Positions 57,983 to 64,000 of a stretch of DNA of 64,000 nucleotides are shown piece after piece. The stretch's first letter is position 1; each line of letters opens with the position of its first letter. Both the position numbers and the translations under genes were made by a program. The stretch is from Haloparvum alkalitolerans. GTDB taxonomy: Archaea > Halobacteriota > Halobacteria > Halobacteriales > Haloferacaceae. The stretch lies in the NCBI RefSeq assembly GCF_050122995.1, contig NZ_JBNLIA010000001.1, positions 1-64,000 on the forward strand, given 5' to 3'. The notes under the pieces are model-generated. The model had not been told where the DNA came from. It was given only the letters and a program-made list of their open reading frames with translations, and ran no database searches.

Positions 57983-58996
57983 CTACAACCGCCCAACCAC
58001 AGCCGCCGTAACCTCCTCGGTTCCCGCAGATCCACCGAGGTCGCCCGTCCGCGGCCCCTCCTCCAGCACCGACTCGACAGCGTCGCGGACGTTCGCGCCC
58101 GCGTCGACGTGGCCGAGGTACTCCAGGAGCATCGCCGCGGAGAGGATGGCCGCGGTCGGGTTGGCGACCCCCTCGCCGGCGATGTCCGGCGCGGTGCCGT
58201 GGACCGGCTCGAACAGCGCGTTGTCGTGGCCGACGTTCGCGGAGGGGAGCAGGCCCAGCCCGCCGACCAGCCCCGCGGCCAGGTCCGAGAGCACGTCGCC
58301 CGCGAGGTTCGGGCAGACGACGACGCCGTACTGGCTCGGGTCGAGCGGGAGCTTCGTCGCGAACGCGTCCATCAGCTCCTCGTCCGCGTCGACGCCGCGC
58401 TCCTCGGCGACCGCGAGGACTTCCTCGCGGAACCGGCCGTCCGTCTCGCGCATCACGTTCGCCTTGTGCGCGACGGTGAACCCCTCCTCGGGGTCGCCCG
58501 CGGGGCCGCGGCCGTCCGCGACGAACTCGCAGGCGAACTCGGCGAGCTCCCGCGACGCGGAGGAGGTGGTGACGCGCGTCAACGTCGAGAGGTCGTCGGA
58601 GAGCCGGTCCTCGTGGCCGGCGTAGACGCCCTCCGTGTTCTCGCGGAGGAACACCACGTCGGTCTCCGGCCGGACGGCGTCGACGCCGGGATACGCGCGG
58701 GCGGGCCGCACGTTGACGAAGGAGCCGACCGCCTCCCGGAGCGGGAGGATCACGTCGGCGGCCGTCTCGCCAGCCGCGCCGAACAGCGTCGCGTCCGCGC
58801 TCGCGGCCGTCTCGTAGGTCGCCTCGGGGAGCGCCTCGCCGGTCGCCTCTTTCACGGCGTCGCCGGCCTCGGCCTCGACGTACGCGAAGTCGAGCTCCTC
58901 GTTCGCTTCCGCGACCGCGTCCAACACCGCGACCGCGGCCGGGATCACTTCCTGTCCGATGCCGTCGCCCTCGATGACCGCGACCTCGTGGGTCAC
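57983..58996 (-). CDS. leuB: 3-isopropylmalate dehydrogenase
   Basis: NAD-dependent oxidative decarboxylation of 3-isopropylmalate, the last step special to leucine synthesis. The 337-residue protein has VIEGDGIGQEVIPAA, RENTEGVYAGHEDR, the Tyr/Lys region VAHKANVMRETDG, and VCPNLAGDVLSDLAAGLVGGLGLLPSANVG with EPVHGTAPDIAGEG. It belongs to the isocitrate/isopropylmalate dehydrogenase family; leu context decides the assignment. The start is GTG (58996), overlapping the leuD stop. It is the last gene of the ilv-leu operon. Confidence 0.92.
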   Translation of the reverse strand: MTHEVAVIEGDGIGQEVIPAAVAVLDAVAEANEELDFAYVEAEAGDAVKEATGEALPEATYETAASADATLFGAAGETAADVILPLREAVGSFVNVRPARAYPGVDAVRPETDVVFLRENTEGVYAGHEDRLSDDLSTLTRVTTSSASRELAEFACEFVADGRGPAGDPEEGFTVAHKANVMRETDGRFREEVLAVAEERGVDADEELMDAFATKLPLDPSQYGVVVCPNLAGDVLSDLAAGLVGGLGLLPSANVGHDNALFEPVHGTAPDIAGEGVANPTAAILSAAMLLEYLGHVDAGANVRDAVESVLEEGPRTGDLGGSAGTEEVTAAVVGRL

Positions 58997-59658
58997 GCCT
59001 CGTCCTCCGCGGGCTCCGGGACGTGCTCGTCGGGCACGTACGGCAGCGAGCGAGCGGTCTCGCGGACCGCGCCCGCGTTCGCGCCCATCAGCGCCGTCGT
59101 GTCCCAGACGCCCTCCACGAGCGCCTTTCGCTGGGCGTCGTGGACCGTCGCGTCGACGACCGTGTCGCCGTACGTGACCGTCTCGGCGGCCACGTCGATG
59201 TCGACCTCGGCGTCGGGGTTCGCCTCGACGTAGTCCTGCAGCGCCTCGATGTCCGCCTGGTCCGCGGTGACCGTCGGGATGCCGAGCGCGAGGCAGTTGC
59301 CCGCGAAGATCTCCGCGAACGACTCGCCGACGACCGCGTCGATTCCCCAGCGCAGCAGCGCCTGCGGGGCGTGCTCGCGGGAGGAGCCGCAGCCGAAGTT
59401 CTGGTTGACGACGAGGACGTTCGCGCCCTGATACTTCTCCTCGTTGAAGGGGTGGTCCTTCTCGTTGTCCTCGTCGTCGAACCGCTGGTCGAAGAAGGCG
59501 AACTGGCCCAGGCCGTCGAAGGTGACGACCTTCATGAACCGCGCCGGGATGATCTGGTCGGTGTCGATGTCGTTCCCGCGGACCGGAATCGCGGTCCCGG
59601 TCACCTCGGTCACCTTCTCGGCGGGTGCCTCGCCGTCGCTGAACTCGGGGGAGCTCAT
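58993..59658 (-). CDS. leuD: 3-isopropylmalate dehydratase, small subunit
   Basis: Small subunit of the leucine-pathway isomerase. The 221-residue protein has GNDIDTDQIIPARFMK near residue 30, GANVLVVNQNFGCGSSREHAPQALLRWG, and IFAGNCLALGIPTV, all typical of LeuD swivelling domains. The ATG overlaps the leuC stop as ATGA and the gene ends into the leuB GTG, so translation is coupled throughout. Confidence 0.93.
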   Translation of the reverse strand: MSSPEFSDGEAPAEKVTEVTGTAIPVRGNDIDTDQIIPARFMKVVTFDGLGQFAFFDQRFDDEDNEKDHPFNEEKYQGANVLVVNQNFGCGSSREHAPQALLRWGIDAVVGESFAEIFAGNCLALGIPTVTADQADIEALQDYVEANPDAEVDIDVAAETVTYGDTVVDATVHDAQRKALVEGVWDTTALMGANAGAVRETARSLPYVPDEHVPEPAEDEA

Positions 59659-61076
59659 ACGGTCGCCACCTCCTCCATCTCGCGGACGTCGGTGACCTCG
59701 CCGGTCACCGCCGCGGCCGCGACCATGATCGGACTCATCAGGACGGTGCGGCCGTCCTTCGACCCCTGCCGCCCCACGAAGTTCCGGTTCGAGGAGGAGG
59801 CGCTCGCCTCGTCGCCCTCGAGCTGGTCGTCGTTCATGCCCAGACACATCGAGCAGCCGGGCTCGCGCCAGTCGAAGCCGGCCTCGGTGAACACCTCGTC
59901 GAGGCCCTCCGCCTCCGCGGCGTCGCGGACGCGCTGGCTGCCGGGGACGACCATCGCGCGCACGTCGTCGTCGACCTCGCGACCCTCGACGAACTTCGCG
60001 GCCTCACGCAGGTCCTTCAGCCGCGCGTTGGTACACGAGCCGAGGAACGCCACGTCGATGTCGTAGCCCGCCATCGTGTCGCCGGGCTCGACGCGCATGT
60101 GCTTCTGTGCCCGCTTCGCGGTGTCGCGGTCCTCCTCCGGGAGGTCGTCGGGGTCCGGGATCGGCTCGGTGATGCCGACCGTCTGGCCCGGCGTGGTCCC
60201 CCACGTGACGGTCGGTTCGATGGCCGAGCCGTCGATGGTGACCACGTCGTCGTACTCCGCGTCCTCGTCGGTCCGGATCGACTCCCAGTAGGGCTTCAGT
60301 CGCTCGAACCGCTCGGGGTCGTCCGCGAAGGCGTCCGTCTCCCGTAGCCACTCGTAGGTGGTCTCGTCGGGGTTGACGTAGCCCGCGCGGGCGCCGCCCT
60401 CGATGGACATGTTGCAGATGGACATCCGCCCCTCCATCCCGAGGCTCTCGATGGCCTCGCCGGCGTACTCGTAGACGTGTCCGACGCCGCCGTCGGTGCC
60501 GAGCTTTCCGATGATCGTCAGGATGACGTCCTTCGCCGTGACGCCCTCGCCGAGTTCGCCGGTGACCTCGATCCTGCGGACCTTCTGTTTCTCCATGGCG
60601 ACACAGCCCGTCGCCAGCACGTCGCGGATCTGCGAGGTGCCGATCCCGAACGCCAGCGCGCCGAACGCGCCGTGGGTCGACGTGTGCGAGTCGCCACAGA
60701 CGATGGTCATGCCGGGCTGGGTGAGCCCCTGCTCCGGCCCGATGACGTGGACGATGCCCTGGTTGCCGGAGTCGGGGTCTGAGAACTCGATGCCCGCGTC
60801 GCGGACGTTCTCCTCCAGCTCGGCCATCATGTTCTCGGCCGCGTCGTCGCGGTAGGGGCGGTCGGTGTCGTCGGTCGGGACGATATGGTCGACCGTCGCG
60901 TGCGTGCGCTCGGGGAACGCCACCTGCTGATCGCGCTCCTTCAGCATCCCGAACGCCTGCGGGCTGGTGACCTCGTGGACGAGGTGGAGCCCGACGAACA
61001 GCTGGTCCTGTCCCGTCGGCAGCTCCGTCACCTTGTGGCGGTCCCACACCTTATCGTACAGCGTGCCCTCGCTCAT
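59655..61076 (-). CDS. leuC: 3-isopropylmalate dehydratase, large subunit
   Basis: 4Fe-4S aconitase-superfamily subunit. The 473-residue protein has VCGDSHTSTHGAFGALAFGIG and the three cluster cysteines: one in GSCTNAR, and two in GCSMCLGMN, with SSNRNFVGRQG. LeuC and LeuD convert 2-isopropylmalate to 3-isopropylmalate. The ATG (61076) abuts the stop of the orphan gene upstream. Confidence 0.95.
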   Translation of the reverse strand: MSEGTLYDKVWDRHKVTELPTGQDQLFVGLHLVHEVTSPQAFGMLKERDQQVAFPERTHATVDHIVPTDDTDRPYRDDAAENMMAELEENVRDAGIEFSDPDSGNQGIVHVIGPEQGLTQPGMTIVCGDSHTSTHGAFGALAFGIGTSQIRDVLATGCVAMEKQKVRRIEVTGELGEGVTAKDVILTIIGKLGTDGGVGHVYEYAGEAIESLGMEGRMSICNMSIEGGARAGYVNPDETTYEWLRETDAFADDPERFERLKPYWESIRTDEDAEYDDVVTIDGSAIEPTVTWGTTPGQTVGITEPIPDPDDLPEEDRDTAKRAQKHMRVEPGDTMAGYDIDVAFLGSCTNARLKDLREAAKFVEGREVDDDVRAMVVPGSQRVRDAAEAEGLDEVFTEAGFDWREPGCSMCLGMNDDQLEGDEASASSSNRNFVGRQGSKDGRTVLMSPIMVAAAAVTGEVTDVREMEEVATV

Positions 61077-61451
61077 TCAGTCGTCACCCGGTACCCCGGA
61101 GACGCTCGGGCCGGTCTGGGATCCCGACGGGCCGGCCGCCCGGCCGCCGCGGGCCCAGACCGCGTTCACGTCGTCGTTGCGCGGCGTGTGGTCGACCTCG
61201 CGCATCGGCGTCCTGCCGCTCTCGTCGCTCGGCTCGCCGCCGCGGTCGGGGCCGGACCCGTCCGCGACGCCGCCGTCCGCGACCGCCGGGCCGCGGCGGA
61301 ACACGGCGCCCATCGTGTCCCCGGTGTAGGGGTTTCGGTGGGAGACGTCCGCCATCGTCGCGCGGTCGGCCGTCCGGCCGTCCGTGCCGTCGCTCGTCTC
61401 GCCGGCGGCCGGCGCGTCGGCCTCGGACGCGTCGTCGTCCGCGGTGCCCAT
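61077..61451 (-). CDS. Orphan acidic protein within the ilv-leu operon
   Basis: A 124-residue protein of unknown function. The first part is acidic and disordered. A middle block (MADVSHRNPYTGDTMGAVFR, then RGPAVADGG) and end block (RTPMREVDHTPRNDDVNAVW, then ARGG) look like the conserved parts and suggest a short folded motif pair. Its start shares one base with the ilvC stop and its stop directly abuts leuC, so it is translationally coupled to both. This argues for a role tied to the pathway; nothing in the sequence gives a catalytic site. Confidence 0.7.
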   Translation of the reverse strand: MGTADDDASEADAPAAGETSDGTDGRTADRATMADVSHRNPYTGDTMGAVFRRGPAVADGGVADGSGPDRGGEPSDESGRTPMREVDHTPRNDDVNAVWARGGRAAGPSGSQTGPSVSGVPGDD

Positions 61452-62521
61452 CAGGCTCGCACCTCCGTCTTCTCCTCGTCGCTCTCCTCGTCCTCCTCGG
61501 CCCACGCGAAGAGGCCGCGCAGCTCCTCGCCGACCTGCTCGATCTCGTGGCTCTCCTCGCGCGTCTTGAGCTGCGTGTAGGAGGGCCGCCCGGCCTGGTT
61601 CTCCGCGATCCACTCGCGGGCGAACTGACCGTTCTGGACCTGCTCCAGCACCTCCTCCATGTTCTCGCGGGCGTGCTCGTCGACGATCTCGTCGCCCTGC
61701 GTCAGCCCGCCGTACTCCGCGGTGTCGGAGACGGACTGCCACATGCCGCCGAGCCCGTCCTCGTACATCAGGTCGACGATGAGCTTCAGCTCGTTCAGAC
61801 ACTCGAAGTACGCCATCTCGGGCGAGTAGCCGGCCTCGACGAGCGTCTCGTAGCCCTGCTTCACCAGCGAGGTGACGCCGCCACAGAGGACGGCCTGCTC
61901 GCCGAACAGGTCGGTCTCGGTCTCCTCGCGGAACGAGGTCTCGATGACGCCCGCGCGGGCGCAGCCGATGGCTGCCGCGTACGCGAGCCCCTCGTCGTGG
62001 GCCTCGCCGGTCACGTCCTGATAGACGGCCAGCAGGCCGGGCGTCCCCTCGTCGCTCTCGTAGTTGCGGCGCACGAGGTGGCCCGGCGACTTCGGAGCCA
62101 CCATCGTCACGTCCACGTCCTCCGGCGGCTGGATCTGGTTGTAGTGGATGTTGAACCCGTGCGCGAACTGGAGCGTGTCGCCGGCTTCCAGGTTCGGCTC
62201 GATGGCGTTCTCGTAGACGTCCGGCTGGACGGTGTCCGGGACGAGCACGGAAACGATGTCGGCGGCCGCGACCGCGTCGCCGGGCGTCTCCACACGCAGG
62301 CCGTCGCTCTCGGCCGCCGCGCGCGAGGAGGAGTCCTCCCGCAGCCCGACGACCACGTCAACGCCGCTGTCGTCGAGGTTCTGTGCGTGCGCGTGTCCCT
62401 GCGAGCCGTAGCCGAGTACGGCCACGGTCTTGCCCGCGATGGCGGTCGGGTCCGCGTCGTCGTCGTAGTAGATCTTCGAGTCGAAGCTGTACGCGTCGTC
62501 GTCGTCGGTTTCTGTCGTCAT
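61451..62521 (-). CDS. ilvC: Ketol-acid reductoisomerase
   Basis: Converts acetolactate to dihydroxy-isovalerate with Mg and NADPH. The 356-residue class I form has VAVLGYGSQGHAHAQNLDDS (Rossmann), APKSPGHLVRRNYESDEGTPGL, and CARAGVIETSFREETETDLFGEQAVLCGG, whose acidic pair binds Mg, with a second acidic residue in the LKLIVDLMYEDG segment. The ATG overlaps the ilvN stop. The tail is extra acidic. Confidence 0.95.
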   Translation of the reverse strand: MTTETDDDDAYSFDSKIYYDDDADPTAIAGKTVAVLGYGSQGHAHAQNLDDSGVDVVVGLREDSSSRAAAESDGLRVETPGDAVAAADIVSVLVPDTVQPDVYENAIEPNLEAGDTLQFAHGFNIHYNQIQPPEDVDVTMVAPKSPGHLVRRNYESDEGTPGLLAVYQDVTGEAHDEGLAYAAAIGCARAGVIETSFREETETDLFGEQAVLCGGVTSLVKQGYETLVEAGYSPEMAYFECLNELKLIVDLMYEDGLGGMWQSVSDTAEYGGLTQGDEIVDEHARENMEEVLEQVQNGQFAREWIAENQAGRPSYTQLKTREESHEIEQVGEELRGLFAWAEEDEESDEEKTEVRA

Positions 62522-63240
62522 CGGTGTGTTGTGGTGTCGGGTTGGGTCGGTTCGCCGGCCGTGCCGGGTTTCTCTCCTGGGGCGGTCGGGGTGTCGCCGC
62601 GCGCGAGCGCGGTCTGGCCCGTCCGCGCGATCTCGATGATGCCGAACTGCCGGTAGGCGTCCAGCGCGTCGTCGATCCGCGACTCGTCGCCGGTCAGCTG
62701 GACGGTGATCGTCCGCGGCCCGGCGTCGAGCGTCTCGCCGTCGTACATCTCGGTCACGGCGTGGACCTTCTCGGGCTCCTCGCCGCGGACCTTCAAAAGC
62801 ACCAGCTCGGTCCGGACGGCGTCCTCGCGGATCTCGCCGACCGAGACCACGGGCTTGAGCTTCGCCATCTGGCGCTCGATCTGGGTGATGCCCGGGTCGG
62901 GCTCCTCGACGACCATCGTGATCCGCGAGTGGTTCTCGACGGTCGTGGGGCCGACGGTGAGGCTCTCGATGTTGAACTGGCGCCGCGAGACGAGACCGGC
63001 GACCCGCGAGAGCACGCCGGGCTCGTCGTCGACGATGGCCGAGATGACCGCGCGCCGCGGCTCGTGTTCGGCCTCGACCTCGGGGTCGATCCGGATCCCC
63101 TGCGAGTTGCGCCGCCCCTGCGGGCTGGTGCGCTCGCCGGGTTCGGGACCCGGCATCCCCGCGTCGGGGACCGCCTCGCCGCCGTCCGTCTCGGGGGCCT
63201 CGCCGCCCGCGGGCGCGCTCCCCGTCTCGTCGTCGCTCAT
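62518..63240 (-). CDS. ilvN: Acetolactate synthase, small regulatory subunit
   Basis: The 240-residue regulatory subunit with an ACT domain (VISAIVDDEPGVLSRVAGLVSRRQFNIESLTVG) and the C-terminal part with KLKPVVSVGEIREDAVRTELVLLKVRG. It gives valine feedback inhibition in other organisms. The N-terminus is an acidic extension of about 50 residues and the C-terminus has a 30-residue Thr/Gly/Pro tail, both haloarchaeal features. Its ATG overlaps the ilvB stop. Confidence 0.92.
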   Translation of the reverse strand: MSDDETGSAPAGGEAPETDGGEAVPDAGMPGPEPGERTSPQGRRNSQGIRIDPEVEAEHEPRRAVISAIVDDEPGVLSRVAGLVSRRQFNIESLTVGPTTVENHSRITMVVEEPDPGITQIERQMAKLKPVVSVGEIREDAVRTELVLLKVRGEEPEKVHAVTEMYDGETLDAGPRTITVQLTGDESRIDDALDAYRQFGIIEIARTGQTALARGDTPTAPGEKPGTAGEPTQPDTTTHR

Positions 63241-64000
63241 AGCTGGTCCTCCGTCAGCGCGAACTGCGCGTTGTCGCCGCCGCTGGGAACCATCGGGTAG
63301 ACGTTCTCCTGCGGGTCGACGTGGAAGTCGATGACGGCGGGGCCGTCGTACTCGAGCGCCTCGGTGACCGCGTCGGCGACCTCGTCGTAGTCGCCGACCG
63401 CGATGCCCTTGGCGCCGAACGCCTCCGCCAGCTTGTCGAACTCGGGCATCCAGCCGTACTCCGAGGCCATGTGCCGGCCCTCGAAGAAGGCGTCCTGCCA
63501 CTGCCGGACCATCCCGATGTACTCGTTGTTCAGGACGGCCACGGTGATGTCGAGGTTCTCGCGGACGGCCACCGACAGCTCCTGCATGGTCATCAGGAAG
63601 GAGCCGTCGCCGTCGAAACAGACCACGTCGCGGTCCTCGTCGCCGGCGTTGTCCGCGGCGACGCGCGCGCCGACCGCGGCCGGCAGGCCGTAGCCCATCG
63701 TGCCGAGGCCGTGCGAGGAGACCCACGTCCGCGGCTCGGTGTAGGTCCAGAACTGCGCGGCCCACATCTGGTGTTGGCCGACGCCGGTGGTGACGATGGC
63801 GTCGTCGTCCGTCGCCTCGTCGAACGCCTCCACGACGAACTGCGGCTTCAGCGGCTCGTCGTCGGGCGTCGCGTACGTCATGGGGTACTCCTCCGTCCAC
63901 GTCGCGCACCGGTCGCGCCAGTCGGCGGCGTCCGGGGCCTCGCTCACGGCGGCGGTGAGCTGGTCGAGCACCGTCGCCGCGTCGCCCACGAGCGGGTAGT
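63237..64000 (-). CDS. ilvB: Acetolactate synthase, large subunit (5' part missing at the window edge)
   Basis: Only the C-terminal third is present. The frame is open to the window end, so the true start lies beyond 64000; an internal ATG at 63989 should not be taken as start. The TPP-binding motif is visible as GDGSFLMTMQELSVAVRENL with NNEYIGMVRQWQ, after GLGTMGYGLPAAVGA. The C-terminus DFHVDPQENVYPMVPSGG is typical of IlvB. It heads the ilv-leu operon, overlapping ilvN (ATGA). Confidence 0.95.
   Translation of the reverse strand, partial: YPLVGDAATVLDQLTAAVSEAPDAADWRDRCATWTEEYPMTYATPDDEPLKPQFVVEAFDEATDDDAIVTTGVGQHQMWAAQFWTYTEPRTWVSSHGLGTMGYGLPAAVGARVAADNAGDEDRDVVCFDGDGSFLMTMQELSVAVRENLDITVAVLNNEYIGMVRQWQDAFFEGRHMASEYGWMPEFDKLAEAFGAKGIAVGDYDEVADAVTEALEYDGPAVIDFHVDPQENVYPMVPSGGDNAQFALTEDQL

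Noticed and set aside
63237..63989. ATG at 63989 as ilvB start
   Set aside because: It is inside the protein; the frame stays open to the window edge and the catalytic N-terminal domain is missing.

Overview
The window comes from a halophilic archaeon (class Halobacteria, plausibly Halorubrum-like). It is very GC-rich, and almost every protein is strongly acidic. Archaeal marker genes are present: proteasome beta subunit, ATP-dependent DNA ligase, RNase P component 4, an Orc1/Cdc6-like ATPase, PGF-CTERM surface proteins and UPF0212. Most genes have a TATA-like element about 26-31 nt before the start codon, as expected for leaderless haloarchaeal transcripts. About 59 protein genes are supported, including a 56-residue gene beside an insertion element and an ilvB gene cut by the right edge. 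I found no tRNA, rRNA or CRISPR array.

Layout: (1) 0.2-7.7 kb holds nucleoside salvage (udp, cdd), a two-gene surface operon (NosD-like beta-helix protein plus PGF-CTERM-anchored partner), a winged-helix regulator and a GNAT acetyltransferase. (2) 7.9-13.6 kb holds an acyl-CoA synthetase, an MFS carrier, methylmalonyl-CoA epimerase and the mutase large subunit, which together suggest propionate or short-acyl use. (3) 13.7-18.5 kb holds an ABC exporter pair, a luciferase-like flavin oxidoreductase and an FG-GAP/ASPIC protein. (4) 18.6-26.3 kb is a glycerol locus: glpABC diverging from glpK and a membrane protein. (5) 26.5-34.2 kb is housekeeping: Orc-like ATPase, HAD phosphatase, MsrB, MBL-fold hydrolase, DNA ligase, a GCS2-like ligase and psmB. 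(6) 34.3-35.8 kb is a solo TnpB (IS1341-type) element with hairpin ends. (7) 36-44.2 kb holds UPF0212, an HTH-CBS regulator, an rnp4-yhbY-mscS cluster, a small gene framed by a long hairpin-rich direct repeat, an aldo/keto reductase, small membrane and zinc-ribbon proteins, an FeS-type photolyase and cold-shock protein. (8) 44.4-49.6 kb is a copper module: CopA, a PAS histidine kinase, an Lrp-TRASH regulator and a CopZ-like chaperone. (9) 49.6-57.9 kb is a cell-surface locus with an S26 signal peptidase translationally coupled to a DUF5305 protein, a rhomboid-like protein, a CARDB/PGF-CTERM protein with a DUF1102-like module, a membrane-bound HTH protein and two DUF1102-type exported proteins. 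(10) 58-64 kb is the ilvB-ilvN-ilvC-orphan-leuC-leuD-leuB operon, with overlapping or abutting genes throughout.

The most interesting signal is in region 9. Three separately transcribed surface-protein genes share a promoter layout that I do not recognise: a TTCAG box, then about 21-22 bp later a TTCWG box, then exactly 11 nt later a CATWAY TATA-like box. One of the promoters carries a five-box ladder at about 21 bp spacing. Together with the dedicated-looking signal peptidase, this suggests a co-regulated extracellular assembly system, possibly an analogue of bacterial SipW-TasA/camelysin. Other notable points are the glycine in place of the usual RuvC-II glutamate in TnpB, the bidirectional-terminator-like repeat around 39.6-40.4 kb, and several short tandem duplications lying exactly across stop codons.
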